Of a stretch of 64,000 nt of DNA, positions 36,921 through 46,923 are shown one piece after another; the first letter of the stretch is position 1, and the number at the start of each line of letters is the position of its first letter. Under the pieces are notes generated by a model, which saw only the letters and a list, made by a program, of their open reading frames with translations, ran no database searches and was not told the DNA's origin. The stretch is from Perca fluviatilis (taxonomy: Eukaryota; Chordata; Actinopteri; Perciformes; Percidae), in the NCBI RefSeq assembly GCF_010015445.1, contig NC_053134.1:16180629-16244628 (forward strand). Direction: 5' to 3'. The position numbers and the translations under genes are program-made.

Positions 36921-37037
36921 ATGAGACAAAGGAACAAAGGATGCCTTAGAGGAGAGGTTGCCTATATGCCTGGAAACCTCTTCAAAGCACACCGCCAAAT
37001 GGATCTAACGCCTCCCCCTGCCACCTCTAGATCATGA
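36921..37037 (+). CDS. Upstream ORF in the gpr85 leader (38 codons)
   Basis: An ATG five bases after the inferred exon start opens a 38-codon frame that stops at TGA 37035-37037, 47 bases before the gpr85 start. A four-codon uORF (ATG at 37034) overlaps its end, and a two-codon one starts at 36931. The peptide, MRQRNKGCLRGEV at its start, is not a known family. Its likely role, if any, is translational control of gpr85; production of a functional peptide is not supported. Confidence 0.4.
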   Translation: MRQRNKGCLRGEVAYMPGNLFKAHRQMDLTPPPATSRS

Positions 37038-37084
37038 TACTTGGCTGAAGCTATTCCGCTATCTTTATGATCCCTCCTCCATCT

Positions 37085-38200
37085 ATGGCGAACTATAGCC
37101 ATGCAGGGGACCACACCATCTTGCAAAATGTCTCTCCTCTCGCCACGTTCCTCAAACTGACCTCTCTGGGTTTCATCATTGGAGTCGGTGTGGTTGGAAA
37201 CCTCCTGATCTCCATCCTGCTGGTCAAAGACAAGAGCCTGCACCGGGCGCCCTACTATTTCCTGTTGGACCTGTGCGCCTCGGACATCCTGCGCTCCGCC
37301 ATCTGCTTCCCCTTTGTCTTCACCTCGGTCAAGAATGGCTCTCTCTGGACCTATGGCACGCTGACCTGCAAAGTAATCGCCTTCCTGGGTGTGCTGTCCT
37401 GTTTCCACACGGCGTTTATGCTATTCTGTGTCAGCGTCACACGCTACCTGGCAATCGCACACCACCGTTTCTACACCAAGAGGCTGACCTTCTGGACTTG
37501 TCTAGCTGTCATCTGCATGGTGTGGACGTTGTCAGTGGCTATGGCGTTCCCGCCGGTGTTAGACGTTGGGACATACTCTTTTATCCCGGAGGAGGACCAG
37601 TGCACGTTCCAGCATCGTTCCTTCAGGGCGAATGATTCGCTGGGCTTCATGCTCCTGCTGGCGCTCATCCTCCTGGCCACACAGCTGGTTTACCTCAAGC
37701 TCATCTTCTTTGTCCATGACCGCCGAAAGATGAAGCCTGTCCAGTTCGTGCCTGCTGTCAGCCAGAACTGGACCTTCCATGGGCCAGGCGCCAGCGGGCA
37801 GGCGGCGGCCAACTGGCTGGCTGGATTCGGTCGAGGCCCCACCCCGCCTACCTTGCTGGGCATTCGGCAGAACAGCAACGCGGCAGGCCGCAGGCGTCTA
37901 CTGGTGTTGGATGAATTCAAAACAGAGAAGAGGATAAGTAGGATGTTCTACATCATGACGTTTTTCTTCCTGGCACTGTGGGGGCCCTATCTGGTCGCCT
38001 GCTACTGGCGGGTGTTTGCAAGGGGCCCTGTAGTCCCTGGGGGCTACCTGACGGCAGCCGTGTGGATGAGCTTTGCCCAGGCTGGGGTCAATCCTTTCAT
38101 CTGCATCTTCTCCAACAGGGAGCTCCGGCGCTGCTTCAGCACCACACTCCTCTACTGCAGAAAATCCAGGTTACCAAGGGAACCCTACTGCGTTATATGA
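37085..38200 (+). CDS. gpr85: GPR85 (SREB2) orphan G protein-coupled receptor
   Basis: A 371-residue class A seven-transmembrane receptor in one uninterrupted coding exon, recognised as GPR85, the Super-conserved Receptor Expressed in Brain 2. Landmarks from the chosen Met: N-glycosylation sites at N3 and N15, TM1 about 25-47 with the GN pair at 38-39, TM2 Asp67, disulfide cysteines C95 and C173, TRY (not DRY) at 119-121 ending TM3, a long Gly/Pro/Ala-rich third loop, WGPY in TM6 where most receptors have CWxP, NPFIC in TM7 and the C-terminus REPYCVI. The family is expressed mainly in brain, sits in the plasma membrane and has no accepted ligand; the altered TRY and WGPY motifs are family features. 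An in-frame ATG at 37067 would add six residues, but the product from 37085 matches the family start MANYS and length (about 370). Neither ATG has a purine at -3; the chosen one has G at +4. Residue 168 is Pro where I recall Arg in mammals. The exon is much more GC-rich than its surroundings. Confidence 0.97.
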   Translation: MANYSHAGDHTILQNVSPLATFLKLTSLGFIIGVGVVGNLLISILLVKDKSLHRAPYYFLLDLCASDILRSAICFPFVFTSVKNGSLWTYGTLTCKVIAFLGVLSCFHTAFMLFCVSVTRYLAIAHHRFYTKRLTFWTCLAVICMVWTLSVAMAFPPVLDVGTYSFIPEEDQCTFQHRSFRANDSLGFMLLLALILLATQLVYLKLIFFVHDRRKMKPVQFVPAVSQNWTFHGPGASGQAAANWLAGFGRGPTPPTLLGIRQNSNAAGRRRLLVLDEFKTEKRISRMFYIMTFFFLALWGPYLVACYWRVFARGPVVPGGYLTAAVWMSFAQAGVNPFICIFSNRELRRCFSTTLLYCRKSRLPREPYCVI

Positions 38201-39955
38201 AGGTTTTGCTGTGTTTTTTTTTTGTTTTTTCTCGTCTATGTCTCTATTTCCCTGATTGATCTTGATCTGGGCTTGTTCCCATTGTACAGCGCATTCTCTC
38301 TCTCTCTTCTATCTCTCTTCTCTTCATCCTCCAGTTTTTCCTCCTGTTCCTCCTTCTCCTAACCCTTGTTTTTAGAGGTAGAAGGTGGACTGCCAATCAC
38401 GAGGCTCTGCCGGGGTGATTGAATATGAAGCGAATCAAACATGGAGGCTGAAGTGAATGGGAGTTTCGCAGGAGGTCTGGATCCCCTCCTGTGTTTATGT
38501 TCTAGTAAACATACATGTGGAAGGCCATGCCAATGCAGAAAAGCAAAAAGTTGAAGAAGAAAAAAAAAAAAACAAAAAAGAATTGACAAAACACTAAAAA
38601 CAAACCCTCTTGCTTTGGATTTTTTTGAAGATGCGTTATTCTGTGAGGTGTGAAATACATAAACATGAAAAGAAAAAGAAACAAGAACAAAAAACAAAGA
38701 AACGATACCTCTCAAGCAATCACTGGAAATGTTTTACATTTTAAGAGTTGCACTAAAAAGAAGATGTAAAGATGCTTTTTTTTTGGTCAACAGTTGCCAG
38801 TTGCATTGCAAGGACAACTTTTTTTTGTTCTTTTTATTCCAAACTAAACAATGAATGCTTTAATTTGCAACAGACTACACAATCGCTGTAAGTAAAGCAA
38901 AACTGTTGGAATACACCATCACAAGAGGATAAAATGATTTTAATGTAAGTGATATCTTTTTCATTTACCGGGCGGGGGCTTAACGATGGGGATTTACAAT
39001 GTGTGGTTTTGAAGTTGCAACTTAAAACTAGAAATTATTTCTTGTAGTTTTATGATCCATATGTCCCTAGTGTCTGGCATTGTTATTTTCTTATCACCTT
39101 TTACAAAAAAAAGAGGAAAAAAAAGATGAAATGGTGTTTGGATTTTGAAAAAAAAAACATTGCTTTTAAGAACAAACTTAAAAAAGACATTGAAAAAGTA
39201 GTTAAATGTTTCATCATATCCATGTACCTAACAACACTATCATATTGTTACCGTATTGCTGATGCCACTCCGGGTGTTCTTGCCTTAATGGTTATGATAT
39301 TGTCATGTTTCTTGGTTGTTGGGTTATTTTTTATTTATTTCATTCACTCCTAAAAAGTCGTTTTTTAGATGCAAGGGGAGTTTTTTTTTCTTTTTCACAT
39401 CAATGTGAAGTGCATGTCCATTTTTTTAAAAGCTGGTCCACTCCCATGAGCATCACAGGCCATACACTGAGCAGCCCATTTTTATTCTGCAATGGTTTGC
39501 TACACCCCACAGAGTGCTCAGAGCACAGGGAGTGTGTGTGCACGTGCGTGTGTGTGTGTCAGTGGGTGCATGTGTGTGCGTTTCAGAGCGTGTGTAATGC
39601 TGTGTGGATCAGACAACAGTCACTTCAAGACCAGAGCCTTAGTATGAAATCTTGCACAATTTGTAAAAAATGTAAAAGAAAAAAAAATAGACATTTAAGG
39701 CACACCGTCTTGTTTCTACTTTCCCTACATTTGCTCTCTACTGATTGTTTTCAATGACTTACTTTTTTCTCTTGTGGCCATTTTAATATTTATTATGTAT
39801 TCTTTTTTTTGTATATTATAGATAGTTGTGTGTAAGTATGTGAGTCTTTCATTTTGAAGTCCCGAATGTGAGTACAGTTTCAGTTAGGATTGCATTTGCT
39901 GAAAGTTAACTGTGTAATCTGTTGCTTTTTGAAAATAAAAAAGTTTCCATTTTAT
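38201..39955 (+). other. 3' UTR of gpr85
   Basis: The region after the gpr85 stop is AT-rich, with many short A and T runs and no coding frame. It ends at an AATAAA signal about 1.73 kb downstream. GPR85 transcripts are known for long 3' UTRs. Open frames here, such as 39126-39353, have low-complexity or unremarkable composition and are taken as UTR. The 3' end is inferred from the signal. Confidence 0.5.
39934..39939 (+). terminator. Probable polyadenylation signal of gpr85
   Basis: AATAAA inside an A-rich run, followed by T-rich sequence from about 39958. It is the most plausible canonical signal within 2 kb of the coding exon. Alternative polyadenylation further downstream cannot be excluded. 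Confidence 0.5.
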
Positions 39956-42676
39956 AACATTTGTTTTTATCCCTGTCATTGGGTGGAGATCATTCTTTAT
40001 GGCCAACAATAACAGCTGGAAGAAATCTGCGCTACCCCTCAGAATTGGTGCAGTCATGGTAGTGTTTTTAAATGGTGCTTGGTCAAGTGATGAATTTGTC
40101 AACATCCACCTGCAGGTCAAAGATTTACATTTTCATCTCTAGAACGTTCTTTTGTAAGGCATTATTAACACTCAAAGTGGTTAAATCTTTACATTGTGAT
40201 TGCTACATATTTGAATGCCACTGCTGAAATGTTATAATGTCCATATTTTGTATTTAAATAACTAATGTTTGGTATTTCTACAAGATTTTATATGTGCCAT
40301 TTGTGTCTCTTTATATGAGAAGGTGATAAAATGTTTAAATGCGTCTTCTCTGGAACACAATCTTTTGTGTCATGTGAGTCCTTGGGACAGCCTGTCAAAA
40401 CAGAAGATATGCCAAACCTTGTAATTGAATGAGAAGCATGTTTGACATTTAATGGGAATAATCTCCATGAATACAGTTTAACCCTGGGCACACGTGCCCT
40501 TGCAGTTTTGAATTCTGTATTAAAAGGGAATACCACTGAATTTCAGATGGAATTTATGCGGGTCCAATATGGAATACTGGCAAACCACTCTGGATTAATG
40601 AATACCCTTGCACTGAGCCCTGCAGCCATACATGACATAGTGCTTTGTCCCATTCCCTCATTTTTAAGGTCACATTGATGTTCAGCTGCACTGAAAATGG
40701 AATTGTGAACAAATGCATAACTCATTTTGGAAGAAATTTGCCACCTCAAATATCTCATAATGCCTTGTAATTAGTTAATGTTACCAAATTATAAGGAATG
40801 TTTTCTTTTTTAATTCCTCATACCTTCCTTCAGGGATAAAGAATTCACTTTTATTTGTTAAAATAAATAGTGCAATGTAAAAAATTAAATCTATTAGATC
40901 CCTTGTTGTTGAACAGCATTAGAGTGTAAAACTGAGGCTAATAACGCCCACAAGTCCAAGGCATGTTTATTCTTAAATTGAGTGGTATTTCCCTGTAATA
41001 GACTGTGATTACAGTATGTTGACAACGTGTCTGAAAGCTAATATGTGCATCTGCAAGAATAGAGTGCAAACTGAATAATACAATATTTGTAAATGCCAAT
41101 TTTGTATGATTCAGACATCATTGTAGCTTTTTGCTTTTTAACCAAAATGTGTTCCACTGTCCTATTTTATCTCCCCCTATAAATCATTGAAATAAGTAAA
41201 GACCAGAGCTAAGGTGCCTGCAAACACAAATTATGATGCTGAAATGGCTTGTAAACACCCGAGGTACTGTAATTGCATGCAGGTTCTGCTGATGAGAAAT
41301 ATCTATTAGGGATCCATTTTCATCACAACGTTGGCAATTACTGTTTTATTCTGGACATTGATCATTCCAATTTGGATCCAAAAGAGCGAAGTCATTTGTT
41401 ATGAGAGTATTTATTGAAATTTAAAGGAATGTTCCAGTAATATATCAGGAAATGCTCTGGTCTGGTTTTACACAATGTCTTTTTCTGGAATCAGGAAACC
41501 TGTACAAGGCTTCTTGAGATTATGGAATGAGGCAATTGATGATGAACTCTAAAATGACATTCTGTGGGGTTTAATCTGTAATTGGGGCTGTGCTATTTGA
41601 GACTGAGAGCAGGAATTAATGTATTACTTATATTTTAGCCTCATTCGGCATATGCAAATCACAAACTGTGTCACTTTTGAGCACTGGCCCATTTCCTCGC
41701 ATGTTCATTCAAATGACCCAGTAATTCTGTCCCTCTCAACATCTGAGGGAAGATGACAGGCAGAGGTAGAGAGCGGTTAATTCTGGCAGATCTAACATTG
41801 GACTCTTTTTCCCCTCTGAGGTAACATGTCTCCTGAGAAACATATTGTTCATAATCAAAGCAATTAGAAATGTGTACCATCTGACTGGGATTGGTTCTTT
41901 GCACTTTTGTTTAGATCACAGAAGAAAGCAAAAAACTGACCATTTTTGTGAGGCAATTATAATGCTTTGCTGTAGATACTTTTCATTTAACAATCAGTAG
42001 ACTTTTCTATTGGATTTTTGGCTGCCAATGAATAACACAACCATCCCTAATTCCATGTCACTCTCTTGTATCTCGGTGGATTTGTGCACACAATTTGAGT
42101 TTTTTAATGGACTGCCAATGGGCTCTGAAAAAAAGCATCTCACCCTAGCCCTGATTTGCTGTCTATAATTTGAGTAAATACCATCGGTTGACTGGGAAAC
42201 ATAGGCTTTTTTCTAGAAAAGAGGGGAAAAAAAGCTCAACTAATGTGAGCCTTTCTGCATTCTTAAGCATTTTCTATTTGTATAATGTACACCAAACCTT
42301 AATTAAAGTGCAGTAACGGTATGTGCCGAGAAGCACTCAAATATGAAAAGCTGCATTGAATGGAATGGAGTGGATGACTCAATCTTCTGACAAGCTACTC
42401 AGGATAAAGGTTGAATTGCTTTCTGTGTTGGCATCACCCCTACTCTGCATATGTGTATGATTGTGTGACCGTTTGAAAACAAAGCTGGGAATACAACGGT
42501 TCAATATGCTTTGTAAAATTTCGTTAGGACGTTCATTTTGTTTTATGAAATGACATTTACTTACAATGTATTTTGTGACGTTTTGGTGTTTGAGATGTTT
42601 GGTAAAATGATTTATTCTGCTCTTTGTGTGTAAAAAAATGTATGTGTTTGTGCAGGATTGTGGTTTAGTGACCCCA
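39956..42676. other. Repeat-poor AT-rich DNA downstream of gpr85
   Basis: About 2.7 kb with almost no microsatellite or recognisable transposon sequence. It contains a POU octamer ATGCAAAT at 41652-41659 inside a block (41530-41940) of mixed, non-repetitive sequence that looks like a conserved noncoding element. Conservation cannot be judged here. Confidence 0.4.
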
Positions 42677-42677
42677 T

Positions 42678-42762
<85 letters not shown>

Positions 42763-42770
42763 TGTGTGCG
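42677..42770. repeat. (TG)n microsatellite, about 45 units
   Basis: TG array with a single TTTG interruption near its end. Confidence 0.96.
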
Positions 42771-44048
42771 TGCATGCATGGGGCTGCAGGTTTCATGAAT
42801 TTGTGTTTGTCCTCACTCACAGCAGGTCGATCCACTATCAGTGTGTCACAACAGGCTGTGAATCCAAATAGTCCTCTTTTCAGCAGATTACATGGTTAAC
42901 AGTCATCAAAGTGCAGAGCTGCAGTAGTTTTCTCTCTAATGGCTTTGCAGCTTTATGGTTAATGTGCTTCAGCAAATTGGTCATGGTGAAATTAATGATA
43001 ATGCAAGGATCACAATTGTGTGTCTACATTTATAGGTGTTACTAACATCTCACTATTATTGTCAGGTTTTCTTTGCTGCTGTTAGAGCTTAACTCTGCCC
43101 TGCTCTTTGTCCATTCATAATCCATTGTTGCTATTATAAAAAAAAAATCTGTCATTTCACAATGTAAGCAAATCCTTTTACGAAACATGCTGGTTCTTTC
43201 AAAAAAGTGATTTTAAAATGGACAAACACATTTGAATGCGGAGTGCAGAATTTCAACATACACGTCAAAGTATCTCAATATGTGTGAATCCCCTACTGCA
43301 TTATATGGTCTGACAATACAGTATGCACCCCAAATAATGAAGAATAAGATGGCATTAGGTAAAGCTCCAGGAGGAGAGAAGCTCCAATAAAACACAGCAT
43401 AATGATAATTTCCATTCCCTGGAGGGGGGAAGCCCTGTGAAATTTTTTTTTGCTGCATTTATTGTCTGACAAGCTATTACAGGCAGTGCAGGCCTCTGAA
43501 TACCAATGATCAACGGGATGCCTGATAGAAATTTGCAAGTGGATAAAGATTCTTTCTCATAATATCCCAGTCTTTATGTCTTCATTTCAAACACCTCTCC
43601 CGCCCTGCACTCTAAAAACTTCTGCAGCCCATCATGCAAATGCCTATAAAGAATATCCCTGCTTTAAATATTAACTGATTAAATTGCGGATGGAGCTTCA
43701 AAGGTTCTGTCCTGCATATTTAAACATTATTTTTTTCTCTCTCTCCTGAAATGTAAGATTCAGTGGTTGGATCATTTCTCAGGAAATTAGCTAGGAGCAA
43801 ATTTTTAGTCTTGGTTCTTCTTTACACCTGTAACAGAAGGTAACTCTGGGCTATCCGGAAGTCTTCAAATGTTCTGTACACTAAAATGTTTAAAGCTGCT
43901 TATTTTGGTGTTGTTATTGTATTAGAATTGATAGATTAAGGGTACTAGATGATAGATTTTATAAAATAAGTTGCAGAATGTAATTTGTTAGGCATGATTG
44001 AGTATTTGTGGTGCTGCAGAATGAACAAAAAAAAGCACTTGGTTTAAA
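42771..44048. other. Gene-free sequence
   Basis: Repeat-poor AT-rich DNA. Overlapping minus-strand frames at 43213-43538 are unsupported. Confidence 0.5.
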
Positions 44049-44595
44049 GGACTAGGTTACCATTTTGGGGAAATATGCTCATTCGCTTTCTTGCCAATAA
44101 TTAAATGAGAAGATTGATACCACTGTCATGTCTGTACGCTAATAATGAAGCTACCGACAGCAGTTGGCTAACTTAGCTTAGCACAAAGACTGAAAATTGC
44201 AGGGAACAGCTAGCATGGCTCTGTCTTAAGGAAACAAAATCCCTCTTCAAGCACCTTTGAAGCTCACAAATAACACTACCATTTGTTTTATCTGTACAAC
44301 AAATGAAGCATCGTTTGATGGAGGGTTATGTGTTGGACTATTTCTTCCTGGAGTCTTGGCTAATTGGCTTCCAGCTAGTCCCAAGCAATAAACAGTCCAG
44401 AACAGAACGTGTTAAGAGGTGCTGGTAGGCGGGTTTTGTTACCTCTGGACAGAGCCAGGCTATCTGTTTCCCTCCAGTTTCTAAGCTAACTGGCTGCTGG
44501 CAGCAGCTTCATATTTCCAGTACAGACATGACGGACATCTAGTAAATCTTTGCAAAAAAGTGAATCAGCACATTCCCAAAATGTGAAACTGATCC
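44049..44595. mobile_element. Nonautonomous element with long imperfect inverted ends
   Basis: The left end (GGACTAGGTTACCATTTTGG, then ATATGCTCATTCGCTTTC) is mirrored by the right end, read in reverse as GGATCAGTTTCACATTTTGG then ATGTGCTGATTCAC. This gives about 45 bases of roughly 75 percent similarity. Interior phrases (AGATTGATACCACTGTCATG, TTAGCTTAGCACAAAGACTG) belong to a high-copy fish repeat. No target duplication is clear, so the superfamily is left open. Confidence 0.65.
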
Positions 44596-45428
44596 TGTTG
44601 CAGCATCCCTGCTTCTTATACAACTGCTACACTGTTTTTGCTCTGTTGTTGCACCCTGAAAAGGAGCTGCTGTTGTGATAATGCAGGACACATGCAGGGC
44701 TACAAGTGGCTTTACATGTTTGTGGTTATTCCTGCAAATGTGTTGTTATCACGGCTGCACAGAAATGGTGGGGGGAAAAGTCAACAATGCTGTGATATCT
44801 GTAGGTACATTGTGCACAATGTGTTGTGCAGAACAAACCATGCAGGATTGAGCTGTTTATAGGAATGTAAATGTTGCAGCATAATGTTATCCTGCTGTGA
44901 ATGGATGGTTTGAGCAGCATAAACTGCCGCTGCAGTGTGTTTGGAGAACAGGTCAGGATGTAAACTCATAGGTTCTGTTTCTTTACTGTTAAATCCTCTT
45001 GGTTGCGGTGGGAGTCAAGAGTAATCACGTCCCCTTGGCTGCTAAGACTTATTTTGAGTGAGGGAGCCACGGATAGATCACGATTGGTGGGTTAGTACTT
45101 AAGCACGGAGTACTGGTCGAGAGTAATCCTCCAACAAGGATTACCCGTGTCTTTCATGCTAGATTAAAGGGTCCCATGCTACCCTGTCGGGCTGTCCGAG
45201 TCCTGATTGGGGAATCAATGTGCTGGATGACAAATTATCAGCATCATCATTTTTAGTATCTTTATAACCGTTCTTTGCCTCATAATGGGTGTGATTTGGG
45301 TGGCTTTTGTGCATCCATTCTTCAATACCCCTGATTTGGGAAGGCTGACCAATTGCGAGCTAACTGGTCTCTCACTGGCTGTGTCTCATTGAGAGTTGCA
45401 TTGAGATAATCGTCTTATCCACCAGGTG

Positions 45429-45430
<2 letters not shown>
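44596..45430. other. Gene-free sequence with a structured unidentified segment
   Basis: Between about 44990 and 45230 the sequence is more GC-rich. It carries AGAGTAATC twice (45019 and 45120) and an exact 8-bp hairpin at 45123-45144. I do not recognise it. Confidence 0.4.

Positions 45431-45517
<87 letters not shown>
45431..45517. repeat. (CA)n microsatellite, about 43 units
   Basis: Uninterrupted CA dinucleotides. Confidence 0.97.
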
Positions 45518-45518
<1 letters not shown>

Positions 45519-46272
45519 AGAGTCTGTAATAAGGAGATCTGAATGAAGTACCTACAGTAGTCAGCAGAAAGGAAAAAAAATATTTGGGTCACATGAAAAT
45601 TGGGTGTTGTGATGATTTAGGTTGCTGGTGGTGAAAAACGCCTCTCCACCAATGAGCAGCCTAGTCCTTTTATTCCACTCAAATTAGACCAAGCTTGTAG
45701 GATAAAACTGACAAAACTAGCAGGCACTGCAAACATTTTCCTAACAGACTAAAATATTCACAAGCTGCTATGTGGCTTATAGGGGCTTTCAGAGTATTAT
45801 GATTCGCAGCAAGGAGGCTGAGACGACCATATTCTCATCACACTGTATTTGCGGAGGGCAATCTGTCATGATGAAAAGCCAAACATGTACATTATGGTGC
45901 CTATTTACAACACGCAACCAGCTGCTTACATCTGCTCACAGTGGGGCACAATTGCCCCCAGAGGAGCAAAGACAATAAATATTAAAGAGAATTTATACAT
46001 GCATTCAGAGATCTTTTTTTAAAGCTTGGATCAAGCTTTTATAATGTTGTTCTGAGGATAGTATCATTACTCATTTATTTATAATTTTTTTCATCCAAGG
46101 CAATTGGGGAAAATGTTTAGGGGTGTTTATACAGACGATTTGTTCCCACTAATTTGGCATGTTTTGTGATGAATGCAAGGGCTTTTGGAAACGGGAGGAG
46201 TGGGTGTCGGTGGGCGTGGCGTGGGTGGGTAGGAAGTTAATCCACTTGTTTTCTTGTGTTCCAGCCTGTTCA

Positions 46273-46275
46273 GCA

Positions 46276-46328
<53 letters not shown>

Positions 46329-46329
46329 C
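46273..46329. repeat. (CT)n microsatellite
   Basis: CT array with one TTT interruption, passing into CCCTCCC. Confidence 0.95.
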
Positions 46330-46840
46330 CCCTCCCTCCTTTATTTTTGGAAACATCTCATTCTCGTGAGTCAGGCCCGTCATGCTCACAAAGGCTCGGT
46401 CTAGCGAGCTCTCGCCTCCTCCTCCCCTCTGCCCGTGTCTCTGTCGTTTATGATATTAGAACTGAAGGGAGACCGAGCAGGAAGAAACACAACTCTTCAT
46501 CTTTCTTTCTCAGGCAGAGAGGGAGAGGGGAGAATGAATGCTTTGGGAATTCTTAATTCACTGTATTTACATAGGTGACAGGTAATGGATGGATGTGTGT
46601 GTGATCGCTGGTGTAATAACTGGCTGAAAAAGGGGCCTTGAGAAGGTGACAGGCGGCAATTTCGAACCTGAGACTGCAAATTTCAAAACTCACTGCATTT
46701 ATGCCCCATTTGTGGAACAAAATCAATGTGATGATGCAACTACATTTTTGGCATCCATCTTAATTTGTCGAGCAGTGCTGATTGATGATACCTGACTTGA
46801 GTGATAGTCGTGCACTTCTGTTGTCCATTTGTTGTTTTAT

Positions 46841-46856
46841 ACACACACACACACAG

Positions 46857-46919
<63 letters not shown>
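46841..46919. repeat. Compound (CA)n-(TA)n microsatellite
   Basis: Short CA array with one AGAC break, then about 27 TA units. Confidence 0.95.

Positions 46920-46923
<4 letters not shown>

Noticed and set aside
37067..37084. Six-codon N-terminal extension of GPR85
   Set aside because: The family starts at MANYS with about 370 residues. The upstream ATG has T at -3 and A at +4, so the downstream start was preferred.
36962..37408. 148-codon minus-strand ORF opposite gpr85
   Set aside because: An antisense shadow of a GC-rich conserved coding exon; no independent features.
45085..45130. 5S rRNA gene or 5S-derived SINE
   Set aside because: Only GGTTAGTACTT matches; the A box, intermediate element and remaining 5S sequence are absent.
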